Under the pieces are notes generated by a model. It had not been told where the DNA came from. It did no database searches and saw only the letters and a list, made by a program, of their open reading frames with translations. Position numbers and translations under genes: made by a program. Below are positions 51,503 through 63,259 of a stretch of DNA of 64,000 nt, piece by piece. Position 1 is the first letter of the stretch; each line of letters starts with the position of its first letter. This DNA comes from Symbiodinium sp. CCMP2592 (Eukaryota; Sar; Dinophyceae; Suessiales; Symbiodiniaceae). The DNA lies in contig CAJNDT010000132.1 in NCBI GenBank assembly GCA_905221615.1, forward strand, positions 168,501-232,500, given 5' to 3'.

Positions 51503-52431
51503 GGCTCTTTTGGCTTTGAGTGTTACTCTTTTGGGCTAATTTCCTCGTGTCTTGACAGTAGCTTACCCCATACTGATGCCCCGATTGTTACTTCTGGACC
51601 TGCCGGGCTCTACCTGTTTGCACGGCCTTCCAACCAACCTTGACGGGTTTTGAGGTCAGATCCAACGAAATATCTAGCCCTAAACATGTGCTAGTGCCCT
51701 GACCCGCCGAGTGCGGGCGTTGGAGAGGGTTGGAAAAAAAGTATTTGATACGTCTTTGATCTGTGAGACAGCTCAGCAGGCCGCCTGGAGCCGGCAGAGA
51801 AGCAAAGGAGCCTGGATTTCAGTTTAGGTTCCTGTCCGTGGACCTCCGGGCGCACGAACGCTTTAAGTTGTAGTAGTATCATTGATTCCACTCATCAGAC
51901 CAGTGGAAAGAGATTGGGGTGATACTAGTAGCGGTACTGTTCACAACAATATCGACACCTGCAGCCGCATTAATTCGTGAAAGACGCATGTGTATATCAG
52001 TGGTAGTAGACGAGTCTAGACAATCAGCAATGGCAGCAGTAGCAGCATTGATAACTACAACAACAGGTGTTGTATGAACAGCAAAATGGTAATTGTAGGA
52101 GCTGTGAACGCACGAATTCTGCGGATAGTAACGACATCAACAGTACGCGTGAGGAGTAAGTGGCTGCAAGCACCCTCACAGCCGTAGCGGATTCGACAGT
52201 CTAAGCAGCGAGAGTAGTTCGGCCGATACTTGCCTCAAGAAGAATAGCTTGTGACAGTGCTGAGACCGCCGGAGACTTGTGTCAAAAAGGTTGAGACCGC
52301 TGGGGACTCACCTTCAATGCGCGACACATCTCCTCAGATGACGTGGGGGGAAGAACGACAGTTAGACTGTGATACCTACGACACCAAATTCAATTTTTCT
52401 GTTTCCGGGAAGAGGCTTTAGGGAATAGCAG
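51503..52431. other. No confident gene
   Basis: Includes a stretch of imperfect AGT/GCA trinucleotides (about 51900-52230) and no supported frame. Confidence 0.3.
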
Positions 52432-53014
52432 GACTTCACGCAGCTGGACGCCACCGATACGGTGTGGTACAGTTCCTTGGACGCAGGATCGAGGTCGTAT
52501 CACTGAGCCGAAAACGAATTTTCCAGCCGACAAGGAGTCTTCTGCCCCATGATCAGGTGCAGTCTTCCTTCTTCCTCTACTGCACCGGTAAGCGATGTCT
52601 ACTCTGTTTCGAAGTCCTGCGATCCGGAAATGAATGAGAAGCAATGCAAAGGCTCCAACGGGTACTCCAAAGACGTCTATTTCAACATCGAGCACGACCG
52701 GGTTCCGGTGCAAGTGATCGACGAGATCTGGCCCAATCTGCAGGCCTGAGGAGAAGCCTGCACATCAAGAATGCAATCAGCGAATCACTGGCCCGTAGGC
52801 TTTAGACTCTTCTCTTTAGACTCTAGACTCAGACCCGAGATAGCGAGCCCCGAGCCTAAACCTTGCAAGTGTGCCTGCGACGTCTTGCCAGGTCTCCTTC
52901 AGAGAAGCCCTGGACGGCGGCGTCGTCACTGCCCAGTCGCTTTCTGACTACACAGCGCAACTGCTGACGTCCCGTTCGCCCTTCGACTCGGGCGAGAACG
53001 GGGCTCCGAAGTAG
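52432..53014 (+). CDS. Three-exon unknown gene, 3' part
   Basis: Exon a (52432-52493) reads DFTQLDATDTVWYSSLDAG. Exon b (52557-52743) has a Ser-rich start, then SKSCDPEMNEKQCKGSNGYS and DVYFNIEHDRVPVQVIDEIW. Exon c (52892-53014) reads VSFREALDGGVVTAQSLSDY and ends SGENGAPK at TAG. All joins keep frame: intron 1 is 63 nt (GT-AG, AGGT at both ends), intron 2 is 148 nt (GC-AG). Two Cys and the acidic, Asn-rich composition suggest an extracellular or soluble protein. First exons not found. No family recognised. Confidence 0.6.
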
Positions 53015-53257
53015 CTTGGCCTTAAAATTCGCAACGGGGCCGGATCATGGCTCCTGTGGTGCAGTGCTGGTTCGGGCCATTTTCTCGAGGCTATTGGCTG
53101 GTATATACAGTACACAGCAACTGCCACACTTGTTCACCCGTCTTATCCGGTTTCGAGTTTCCTGCTTTTGGCGGGGTTTGCTGCAAACAGTTGCATGACG
53201 CCATTAGAGATATGCTGCCGCTATTTCTATCGTAGTTCTTCGTTTCAGAGCGTGCTG

Positions 53258-53860
53258 GCGATGATGGTGACGATGATCATGTTGATGTTGACGATGTGCA
53301 TGCCAGCGACGATCACTACAATGCTGCTGGTGATCATGTTGATGCTGACGCTGGTCGATGTCGATGTCGATGCTGCTGCTGGTGCTGCCGATGATAGTGA
53401 AGAGAGAAACAGACCGTCGTCGTCAATAGTGTGCGGCTCCACTCCTGCCACCAATGGTGACGATGATGTTGGTGAGGGCAAGGATGTTGACGGTGACCAG
53501 CATGATAACGATGGTTATGATGTTGACCAGGATCGTGACAATGAGGATGATGCAGCAGCAGCTGCTGCTGATGATTACGAGTATGATGATACTGTTGTCC
53601 AAGATGATGAAGATGCTGGCAATGCTAGTAAGATTGCTTGTTGATGATGATGGTGATGACGCTGACGATGATGATGATGGTGATGGTGATGGTGATGATG
53701 ATGGTGGTACGGGCCCTACTGCTGCCGAGGATGATAATGAAGACGAAGATGTTGTTGACGATGCTGATGAGACTGCGGCCGATGATGGTGTTGATGAATA
53801 TGATGATGGTGATGATGATGCTGCTGTTGATGATGATTGCATGCGTGGGAACAAGCCTGC
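53258..53860 (+). repeat. (GAT)n/(GAC)n trinucleotide block
   Basis: Imperfect GATGAT/GTTGAT/GACGAT units. The Asp-rich and Met-rich ORFs on + and Ser/Ile-rich ORF on - are artefacts. A short non-repetitive tail to 53987 contains SGRVTSKFQQARFAAVVALH and might be real coding. Confidence 0.93.
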
Positions 53861-53987
53861 ATTGATCTGTAAGCCTTCCCTGAACTTGTCAGGCAGGGTT
53901 ACGTCCAAGTTCCAGCAGGCGCGTTTTGCAGCTGTCGTCGCATTGCATGGTTCCTTTTCTGGTAAGCGGGTAGGCTCCAAGTTCTGA

Positions 53988-54636
53988 CTATCTCCGACAC
54001 CACGAGCCACCCAGCAAGTTAACCCAGGTCGAAGAGGTTAATTTGCTGTGGAGTTGATATCTTTCACTAGCGCCTCCGTGTTGTTTTGCTATCTTGTTGA
54101 CCCGGAATCATTTATCTATGTGCCGGCAAACACGTGAGCAAGCAAGCATCTTGACCAGCGCGAGGGGCTCCGGGCGCTTCCCACAGCGACATGCTGGACT
54201 GGCACCAGTACGCGGTCTACAGCCGGAGACAGGCAGCAGCATGAGGACAGCAGAATGGTGATGAAAGCAATGGCGATGCTATGCATCATCCATATAACAC
54301 AAAGGCGTGACCGTGAAGATTATGGCGGTGTTGACTTGATTTGAGCAGTAGAAGCCGTCCTCGTCCCCGTACTGTTTAATGCGGTGATCAGCCTCTGTCC
54401 GCATCAAGATGATCAAAACCATGACCACAATCAGATCTTAGGCAGCATCAAAAGCATAATGGGTGTTTGCGTTGCATCTGCACAGCTGCACATTCCTGGG
54501 AGATGCGTCGGAGATTCGAAGTGTGGGGTTTGGGGCCTGGGGGTCGCACTTCAAAGTTGAGGATGGGCCGACAGGCTTGCCATGAAGTCTCGTCGGTTGG
54601 AGAATGGCATCTTGCTTCCCATGGAAGACGTGCATG
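53988..54636. other. No confident gene
   Basis: No supported frame; single-copy spacer. Confidence 0.3.
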
Positions 54637-54837
54637 CATGCAGGATGCTTGTTTCTCACTGCGGAGGTCTGCTATATTGCTGCGCTCGTGGCTGCCGGCA
54701 ACCAGGCACGCGCTTTGGAACCTTCGATTTGGCACTTTGTGCTGTACGTGTTCTGCTGTGGCATCGAGTACCGCTTCGAAACAGTTCCAGATGTATCGAG
54801 CAAAGCTTCATGTCTTCACAGCGGCTGCTACGCCTGA
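54637..54837 (+). CDS. Possible exon, hydrophobic
   Basis: The frame reads EVCYIAALVAAGNQARALEP then SIWHFVLYVFCCGIEYRFET, protein-like with a possible membrane helix. A 152-codon frame in another phase overlaps, so assignment is weak. Confidence 0.28.
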   Translation, partial: HAGCLFLTAEVCYIAALVAAGNQARALEPSIWHFVLYVFCCGIEYRFETVPDVSSKASCLHSGCYA

Positions 54838-55002
54838 GTCTGTTCGTGTTATTTCGTGTTGGTGCTTGCACTCCTCGTTTGTTTATGTCATTTTCAGTAG
54901 TCATCGCGGCTTGCCGTTGCCTTAAGCTGAAGTCTGCTAGGCGTCCAACTACGACAGCGGCCTGAGTCGACTGATCCCTCCGACAAAGTGTGTCTTGGCA
55001 GG

Positions 55003-55354
55003 ATGCAGATCTGGTGCATTTGTGGATGCAAACGGCAAGACAGGACAACATCTGCGCATCCCAAGTAGCCGCTATCTAGCCACTGAGTCTTGGCAGTCAA
55101 GGCGACAGCGATCTCTACCAGGCTGGTTACCGCAGATTACTAGACGACGCGGCAAGAAGCATCCAGTAATCCAGTATATGCACAACGGCATCATCGTCTT
55201 TGTCAGCACCACATCGTCCGAAAGACGCCGTCGGGCCGCACAGACAAAAAAAGGGACGGAGACAGCAGGACGGGAGGCGGGGAAGCAGCCCAAAGGGGGG
55301 GGAAAGAATTATGTGTTGGATTGCCTACGAATGCGCGAAATCCAGTGGACATGA
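55003..55354 (+). CDS. Possible exon, basic protein
   Basis: After a TTGGCAG acceptor the frame reads SGAFVDANGKTGQHLRIPSS, then KKHPVIQYMHNGIIVFVSTT and a Lys/Gly-rich tail. The basic, repeat-free middle looks real. No family recognised. Confidence 0.3.
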
Positions 55355-55566
55355 AAGTGTACAACTGTGTCTTGCGGGGTCCATGAGTTCACGGAGGGAG
55401 GGAGTGGGATAGCCTCGGGAGGGGAAACAGGCCTCTGTGGGAACGAACCTCTAAATGCTTCGACCGGGGACGAGGCCAACTAAGCCAGGTGCTTATAGCA
55501 CAACAACAGACGACGGAGCCGAGAATGCACGAGCAAGGTATGATTGTGAACCCCCATGCGCTCACA
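55355..55566. other. No confident gene
   Basis: Spacer without a supported frame. Confidence 0.3.
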
Positions 55567-55601
55567 GCACGCGCGCGCGCTGACGCGCGCGCGCATGCGC
55601 C
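55567..55601. repeat. (GC)n dinucleotide tract
   Basis: GCGCGCGCGC-TGA-CGCGCGCGCGC followed by ATGCGC; alternating purine-pyrimidine, also self-complementary. Confidence 0.9.
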
Positions 55602-56778
55602 TCCACCTGCGCACTCATGCACCCACCCACATCCAAGCAAGGCGGCTGCGGTACTGTCGCTGCAGCACGTGACTGTACCTTGCTGTCAGCAGAGGCAGCT
55701 TGCTGTAGTCTTCAAGATCTCAAGAGGCTACCAGCGATGGCAACTGCAACGAGGCTCTTCCAAATGCCAGAAGCCCATTGGACCTCCCCGGTGTTGTGAG
55801 GCGGGCTTTAAGCGGGCGCTCCTCGGTCTGTTGGCTGCGTGCAGCGTGGACCCCACGCTGAAGGATGGAGCACAAGGCTTTGGTGCTGAGAGCGCGAGCA
55901 GTATCAGCATTTTTCAGGAAGATTCCGTGGGCTGCATGGGATGATTTTGCATTGGGCACTGCTGAGAGGCAGCGCTGCTCCTCACACCATACTGTGGATG
56001 GAGAGGCATCGAAACCATGACCCCTAATCTACGAACCCTTCATCTCTTGAGCGTGCAAACATCGAAGCCTTCCTACCTGTCCCACCTACCGTCCCTGCAC
56101 CACCAGACACAAAGCTTTGAGAATTGAGCCTCAAAAATCCGGAAACGCCTGCTCAAGCCCTGAGAGGTCCGGTTCTCGTGGTAGCCAAGAGTACCGACGA
56201 CCTCACCAAGGCGCCGTCCCTCCTGGACTCGGAGCCTCGAAGAACTCAGACATCCTGTGGAGAAATCATAGGCTTTGGGCTTTGGGCTAAGTGGATTGGG
56301 GCTCTTGCGGTAGGCTGGGGGCAATGTGAAAATTACATTCCGCAGGCAAGCCATGTGTAATCTTTGGTGTCTCCGTCTCTGCTCTGAAGCCGGCTGTAAT
56401 TAGACGCCACCCAGGACGCACCTCTCAGTGCTGCACCCTTGCGTACCTGCAGATTTCGCTGCCCGGCCAGCAGACAGAGCTGCTTGCCCACGCAGAAGCA
56501 TGCGGAAGCATCTGTAGTGTATCTATCCAACCCTGCAGCTGCACATTCATACGCACACACCAATACAGACTGGCACATGCACTCACATGTTCAAGCAATT
56601 GTGAATTACTTTGTCATTGTTGGACTTCGGTGTACAAGCACTTAGCTTGAGGAAGGCGTGGTGATTCACCTGCAAATAATTCGCTGAGAGTGCTGTTTCC
56701 AAGTTTCTCTGTCCGATTTCTGCAGAGCAGCCCTTCCTGTTTGGAACGCCTTCGTTTCCATGCAGTTCTTCGAGGTGA
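55602..56778. other. No confident gene
   Basis: A + frame open from 55489 to 55944 ends QEDSVGCMG but carries no motif. The remainder is spacer. Confidence 0.28.
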
Positions 56779-56931
56779 TGGGTCGGATGGGAATCCTCCT
56801 ATCTCGGACTCTATCTCGGCGACACCAGAAGCAGCGTGCCAGCCGACCTCTTCGACGCCAGTGGACGCTCGGTAGTGGGCAAGATGGGGTCAGGGTATGT
56901 GCGCTGTGTGCCACTGGATTTCGAGCAATGA
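56779..56931 (+). CDS. Probable terminal exon, unknown
   Basis: The frame directly after a TGA reads WVGWESSYLGLYLGDTRSSV, then PADLFDASGRSVVGKMGSGY and ends CVPLDFEQ at TGA 56929-56931. It is strongly protein-like. No AG lies exactly at its left limit, so the acceptor must be inside or the frame shifts from the overlapping ORF upstream. No family recognised. Confidence 0.4.
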   Translation, partial: WVGWESSYLGLYLGDTRSSVPADLFDASGRSVVGKMGSGYVRCVPLDFEQ

Positions 56932-56995
56932 TTGGTCGCACCATACTGTAACATCGCTCTTTGGCTGTGAAGTCAGGAAAGGTCGCGGAGTGGGG

Positions 56996-57030
56996 CTTTA
57001 AACCCTAAACCTTAACCCCCTAAGCCCATG
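56996..57030 (-). repeat. Degenerate telomere-like CCCTAAA units
   Basis: AAACCCTAAACCTTAACCCC resembles the TTTAGGG-type repeat in reverse, but only three imperfect units are present. Confidence 0.5.
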
Positions 57031-57217
57031 TGTTTGGGGTGTGAGTAGAGGAGATGGGGTGTGTACACCGAATTGTTCAAGAGATTTATGTTTTTTTTTT
57101 GGGGGGGGGGCAGTGGGTGGAGCGGGGGAGATTGATACATCAGGAGCCGAGTTTCCTCCTGAAAGCATGTGAAAGCTGAGAAGAGCAGTCCCTATAGTCT
57201 TGAGGGCCCTCCTTCCC

Positions 57218-57560
57218 GAATGGCCCCGAGCATAAGCACAACGAGCACTGGCATGAGGGCCGAGGCAATGGAAGGAAGGAGGCGACGATGCCGGCGGCAA
57301 ATATTAAAGGCCCAAGGAGGTGAGACAGCTCAACAAGGAGCGACACCGTACTCAGCATCACCCGCGTGGTGAACAAGAATTGGAAAGGCCTCCAGTTACC
57401 AGTCGGGCCACCTCCCAAAGCTGCAAGGTTGCGTCACTTAGTTCAGGGTATGATATTTTCATTTGGCCCCAGGCCAGAGAGAAAGCTGGGCTTGTCAACT
57501 ACCAATGTGCTGCCCGATGCCGGGCCTGTGGCTACAGATCGAAGGAACAGGCGATACCAC
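57218..57560 (+). mobile_element. Dead fragment of LINE ORF1, zinc-finger region
   Basis: In shifting frames the sequence reads KHNEHWHEGRGNGRK, RQLNKERHRTQHHP, VNKNWKGL, CKVASLSSGYDIFIWPQ and CAARCRACGY. These match in order the intact ORF1 pieces KHNKRWHDGRGNGR, RRLNKERHRAQAHP, KKNWKGL, CKIASLGPGFQIFLWPQ and AARCKACGF at about 45030-45460. Frameshifts and a deletion show it is a decayed relative. Confidence 0.8.
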
Positions 57561-57837
57561 GGGTCACACAAATTGCTTCGATTCACGTCAGCTTCGGACA
57601 CTGTTCAATTGGAGCCATGTCCGGCGCAGTGCCAAGCCGAGTAGCCGAAGCTCAGGGGCGGGGGATGTGTTGCAGATGACTTTGCGTGGTCTCCTTGAAA
57701 CGGTGCCTTCTGACGTGCGGTTGTCTCGGAATTGTGCGGTGGACTGGCACCTACTACAATGCAATCGTTTCCTCCACTGTTAAACGCTCCCTCCCAATGA
57801 CAACCCGAACAACGTTTTCAATATCAAGCTTCATTGT

Positions 57838-57975
57838 CATTCTGGCTCTTCCACCTCCTGCAGCGGCTCTTGCTCTTGCTCCTGCCATTGCTCTTTCTCC
57901 TCCCCTTCTCCTGCTCTGGATCCTGCATTTGCCCTTGCTCCGGCTCTTGCTGTTTGCTCCTGCTCTTGCTTTTGC
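57838..57975 (+). repeat. Degenerate CTCYTGC hexamer/heptamer array
   Basis: Imperfect CTCTTGCTC, CTCCTGC and CTCCCCT units; overlapping Leu/Pro/Ala ORFs are artefacts. Confidence 0.85.
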
Positions 57976-58432
57976 CATAATTCAAGATTTAAAGGCGGGG
58001 TCGTTGAAGTGATTTTATTATTTGGGGGTGTCCAAGAGAAGGGGAGGTGGCTATTCGCAAGGTTTGTTGCCACTGAGTTGTGGGTGGGTCTCTGAAATGA
58101 CATGCTCCTGAGTTCTACGCCGCTGCACCTATTCTGAGGACTTCATGCGAGCTGGCAATTCCCTGAAAGGGCAGGTGATTGTGGATGCTTGGCCGAATTT
58201 TTTCGATCCTCATACTCATAGACCATAGGCCAGAGCTTTCTGGCGTTTGCGATGCTTGATTCCGATTTGTATATGATGCAGGGTGCGGAAAAGCTGCCCC
58301 ATGCAAGAACTCTCGGGCCTTGCCAGGACATCACCGCAGCCTGGATCGGTGGGTACATCCTTGCGCACAAAGGCACGCCATCGGACTTGCAGAGTAACTG
58401 GAGGCTTTTATCGCTGAAGGCGTATATATACA

Positions 58433-58512
58433 TGTGTGTGTGTGTGTGTGTTTGTGTTTGTGTTTGTGTGTGTGTGTGTGTTTGTGGAATACGTGTGTAT
58501 GTGAGTGTTTGT
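58433..58512 (+). repeat. (GT)n microsatellite
   Basis: TG repeats with TTTG interruptions, in frame with the upstream part of the ORF that runs into the DUF2828 gene. Confidence 0.95.
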
Positions 58513-58644
58513 GTAGAGTGGCATGTGACATGCGGTGGCTATCTGTGGCTTGTGTGCCTTGGAAGGAAGGCTTTGGAAAATGCTGTTGGCTCGAAGCCGC
58601 AACAGGTGATGATGAGTTTGAAAAGTCTTGCAAGCCGACCGAAG

Positions 58645-61600
58645 ATGCCACCAAAGCGTCAGCGTGCGCCAGCTAGCTCGCAGAGCCTGGACCCGGGTAT
58701 GCAGTGCCCACTGCAGGTGCAGGTGCAGGGGGAGGACAGCCTGGTTTTGGGCCTTTGTGGACCCAGCGAGCTTCGTGGCCTCGCGCGAAACCGCCAGGGG
58801 CTGGCACATCAAAGTCGGTCGAAAGTCCCCAAGTCCGCGAAGCGGGTTTCCGTAGATGCCGTGCTGAGAGCACGGCTTCGATGCCTCGTGAAGGAGGCTT
58901 GCAGCGAGATGCTTTGGCCATGTGTGGGTCGTCGGGACGTGGTGCAGCACATCATGTCTTTCATTGAAAGCGAGAGGCCGCTGATTGATACGGAAGTGGG
59001 AGGCAAGATGTTTCAGGACACAGGTTCCGCAAACTTGGACCTCTTCTTCCAGTCGGTTCCACAAGGAAGGCCGAAGGAGAACCAACAGTTGAAGGGGCTG
59101 CTAGACAAGGCTTGGGCGGAGAGTCCAGAGGTTTGTCTGAAACAGATGTTCCTTCTCGGATCCCGGGAGGGCAAGCAGGACAGGTATTCGTTCTACGATG
59201 CCATGATGTGGCTTTGGCACAAGGACCCCCATACCCTGCTGGCCAACTTGCACCTGGTGCCTGAGTGCAACTACTGGAAGGGCTTGCTGGAGATACTGGC
59301 GCGCATCTGCGAAGGCCCGGTGCGCAGCTTGCAGCGAGACTTGGCCCTGCATTCGCACTACAAGCGCTGCCAGAAAGAGCCAGAGGACCACAAGCCACCC
59401 GGCAGCACGTAACCGGCCTGAGAATAGTGGACATGCCTTCGTTGACGAGCAAGTATTCGTCTAATCAAGGTTGAGAGCAGATGGTGCTCATGTTGGAAGT
59501 CCCAGAAGTCTTTTTGTCTCAAGCCGCAAGGTATCGGATGGAAGATGCCGGCATCGAGGGGGAAGGCAACTTCCGGCCCGGTTCTCGCCTGCAGATGGCA
59601 GAGGAAGCGCTGAAACTCGGCCAAGTACAGAGTACTTTCGGCGGTCTTGCGTTTTATTTCCCCAAGCAGAGTAGTAACACTACCCGGTTCTTACGTTCAT
59701 GGGTTCAGACGGTTTGATTGCTGTCTCCACGCGACCCCCGACAGCGGGCAGCGAAAAATCATTCGCCGTGTCCGTTTCTTACATCAGATGCTGGGATTCA
59801 GCGTAGATATTCTCACATGCACTACCTTGGGCTCTCGAAATTCTTTGCATCTCAGCAGTGCCAGAAGAAATCGAATGCCGCATCTCGAAATCAGTGACAT
59901 TTTCGAGCTGGTCCTGGAGCCGCCAGGTCTTGGGGGAAAGCGATTCTACTGTGTTCTCGAATGTTTCCGAATCCAGGCAGTACTTGAGTGAAAGCAATCC
60001 TGGTGTGGTTCTGAATATGCCAGTACTTGGAGGAAAGCATTTTGGCAGTGTCCTGTTGGTCTCCTCGTTCTTTCCTGCTGGTCTCAAACCGGTCTCACGG
60101 TGGTCTTTTCGTGGTTTCCTCGTCTCCTCCTTGTCTTTTTGTATTCTCCTGGTCTGCTGGAATAATACAGATGGCAACTAGTTGCGACCTTCCAGCAATT
60201 TAGGCCCGTTTGCGTGTGACGATGGTGCCGTGACTTTCTCGTGTTAGTGGCATGCTTTTGGTATGCTCTTTAACGGTTCGGGGAAGATCTGGCAAAACCT
60301 AGTGCTGCTTAGTAATTATGGAAGCCTGCGAGGAAGCGCTACGACAGTGATCCGGTCTACCGATCGCTCTTCGAACGCATCGCACGACTCTTTGCAGAGC
60401 AGCTGCGCCAGGACTTTGCGGCCATGCGCCGAGGTCAGAGGGTGAGCCTCTGCGCGAAGTGGTGCCCTCTGCTGTACCATTCCTTCGATCGCCGCACCCT
60501 CCTCTGTGAAGGTATCGCCCGTTGGCTCTTCCCGGCGACCTTGCCGGAGTTTGCAGGTTGCAGCGAACGACAGTATGCCTACAGAGCTCGCGATCTGCTG
60601 AGGAAGCGGCTCTCTGAGCTCACCGAGTACATGAAGCTCCCAGAGAGGCTGATCTGCCAGCATCGATGGGCTGAGATCCGGTACAAGTCGCTTCCGGCGG
60701 CTTGCCTGACCAAGCATGCCAAGAGCTTCGAGAAGCACGACTCCGTCAGATTCAAGGAGTTTATGGACAAGGTCGAGGGCGGAAAGGTCCGGGTGAACAC
60801 CGGAGCTTTGCAGCCGCACGAGATCCTGAAGCGTGTGCAGCGGGCCGATGATAAGGCCTTGGCGCAAGGACAATGGCAGGCCATGCTGGAGCGAATCCGC
60901 GAAGCTGGCCAACTGCAGGATTGCATCGCTGTGTGCGACGTGTCGGGCTCTATGTCCTGCGAGGCCGCCCCAAATGTCAGCTGCATGGATGTGGCCATCG
61001 CGCTGTCCTTGCTAGTGGCGGAGCTTTCTTCCGGGCCCCTGGCACGTCAAGTGATCACGTTCCACGAGCGACCGTCCATTGTTAAATTGCCCGACACTTC
61101 GGACCTGTGCGAGTTGGTGGACTTCGTGAGACGGCTAGACTGGGGTGGGAGCACCAACTTTCACCGAGTTTTCCAGCTCTTGGAGAAGATTCCCAAACCA
61201 CCCAAGAAAATCCTAGTCTTCTCTGACATGCAGTTCGCCAATGCCGGTGGCAACACCACAGTGCTGAGGCAGATTCAGAACAACTATCGGCAGACCGGCC
61301 GGACCATGCCTGAGCTGGTCTTTTGGAATCTTCGAGCAACGTCTGGTGCACCAGCCCTTGCCACCGATGCAGGCGTTGTGCTAATGTCCGGCTTCTCGTC
61401 ACGCATGCTGAAGATGGTCACCGAGTCCGGGCCGGATCCTTTGGCAGCCTTCAGCAAGGCGCTGGAGAACCCTCTCTGCGGAAAGGTGCGCATCGCCGAT
61501 CCAGCGGAGGCCGAGGAGCTGCTGGCAGGCCCCGCTCAGGGCACCTTCACCTTCGCTGCAGAGGCTCAGGCAGAGCCCGCACAGCCTGCGCAGCCTGCAG

Positions 61601-62586
61601 AAGCCCCGGCAGAGGCCCAGGCCCCAACGCCAGAGCAGCGCAAGCTGCGCAAGCAGCAGAGGCAGGTGACGGTGAAGTTGGCCGGACTGCCGTGCCGTGT
61701 TGTGGAGGCAGCGCTAATCGGCAAAGAGGGGCAGAGGATCCAAGAGCTGAGGAAGACACTCCAGGACCGCCTTTGCCAAGAGCTGGATAAGGGCTACTTC
61801 CGCTTTTGGCTCGATGTGCGACAGCGCGTCTTGGAAGCGACCGTGGAAGCCGCCGAGACCTCGTTCGGAGAAGATCAGATTCGAACCGCCCTGGCGCAGC
61901 TCAAGCACTGCATCCCGCACAGTGTTGTCTACAATAAAGTTTCACACGCTCTTCGCATCGACGACGGCCTCCCCACAGGCACACTGGGCGCAGCATCTGC
62001 CACTCTCGGGTCACTGCCGACGAATCGGGCCATTGCTGACTTTATCGGCCCAAAGGGTTCGAGGATTCAGTCCATGCAGGAGCAGTTGGAGCGCATCCTG
62101 GATGAGCAGCTGAGTCCGGCCGGCTTTTGGTTTTACCTGGACGTGCAGAAAACAGGTGTAACTGCGGTCCTGTCGGCGACTGTGGTGCCCCACGACAGCT
62201 TGCTCACCAAAGGACAGCTGGTCGCTGCCTTTCAATTGTTGAAAGCCCATGTCCAATCAAGCCAGCAATACATAAACGCCCGCCGGGTTGCGGAACGGCA
62301 GCAATGGAGAAAGACCGACCGCACCTGCGATGTGTACTTCGCGAAAGATGACCGCGGAGAGGTGGCCAGGAACGGCACCCAACACGCTGTTGCCAGAAGG
62401 ACTCGAGCCAACAAGGTTGCAAATGCCAGGAAGCAGAGGTCACTCTTCAAGTACAGGAGAGCAGTACGAGCAAGAGCAGCTCAGGTGAGCTCGAAGTCCA
62501 AGGCGAAGCCATCAATGCCTAAGCGGATGGTTAGGACGGCCAGGATGCACAAGTTCTTTTCCGATGATTCCTCCTCTGACGTATAG
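58645..62586 (+). CDS. DUF2828 (Ro60/TROVE-like plus vWA) protein with two GxxG segments
   Basis: Two exons, 58645-59408 and 60333-62586, join in frame across a 924-nt GT-AG intron (AGCAC|GTAACC...TGCGAG|GAAGCG), giving about 1,005 residues. The start is ATG 58645 (MPPKRQRAP). The frame is open upstream through a GT repeat, so a longer start is possible. Exon A has FQDTGSANLDLFFQSVPQG and FYDAMMWLWHKDPHTLLANL. Exon B has KRYDSDPVYRSLFERI, SLCAKWCPLLYHSFDRRTLL and YAYRARDLLRKRLSEL; all are hallmarks of DUF2828. The vWA part begins CIAVCDVSGSMS, an intact DxSxS metal site, followed by ITFHERPS, WGGSTNFHRVF and ILVFSDMQF. After a Pro/Ala/Gln linker come two segments with LIGKEGQRIQ and FIGPKGSRIQ, GxxG loops like KH domains. 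An Arg/Lys-rich tail follows. DUF2828 is of unknown function; its layout recalls Ro60, an RNA-binding ring. Confidence 0.85.
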
Positions 62587-63259
62587 ATGACCGAACTCAT
62601 TCTGTTGCCTTTTAGTTTCGACTGAACGTCGATTGGACAGCTCATGTGGCACTTCAGGAAGGTGCCTTCCCTCGTTCAAGTTCCCGGCAAAAACTGGTCA
62701 CCATTGTACAGTGTGCAGATAACATCATAAACTTTAAAAATTAAGAAACTGGTGCCCGCGATGTTAGCCGAACCTGAAGAGATTTAGAGCTCAAGGTTGC
62801 AAAAAGTACTGCGCAGCTCCTTGCCCTAACCCTCCATGCCTGGCCTTGGATGTTGGCAAGTGCCGCAGCTTGTCATCTGAATCTGCTTACATCTGAGCTC
62901 GATGCTGGAGTCTGGCAGGGTGTGGCAGCATCGACGGAGGACAAGATGAGAGGTTGATGACCACCATGCCAGCATCTGGTCTTGCATCGGGGGCTGTTCA
63001 TCAAGACATTGCATGGTTTTATGTGGATAGATCGAGTGGCATGGCCGTCCCTGTGGATCGCAGATAGGTAAGCTCTCTTGCAGCTTCGCACGCGCAGCTA
63101 ATGCACTAATGCGACGCTCAGGAAGTGATGGCCAATCCCTCAGCTGCTCCCTGTGCACTCTACATCTCGCACGTCAGTTTGTGGAGTATTCGTATCCAGC
63201 CGTCACTGCAGATTAAGATGGTCCACTGTTCCTTGCGAATGGCCGGTAATCTGTGAAAT
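62587..63259. other. No confident gene
   Basis: A short frame near 62855-62960 ends SELDAGVWQGVAASTEDKMR and may be an exon. A 110-codon minus frame overlaps. Confidence 0.28.

Noticed and set aside
56996..57030. Interstitial telomere
   Set aside because: Only about three imperfect CCCTAAA-like units; too few to call.
57686..58012. 108-codon hydrophobic + ORF resembling a membrane protein
   Set aside because: Its Leu/Pro/Ala content comes from the degenerate CTCYTGC repeat.
58252..58644. Upstream extension of the DUF2828 ORF from ATG 58252
   Set aside because: It would translate a GT microsatellite into a Cys/Val run; ATG 58645 begins a more plausible basic N-terminus.
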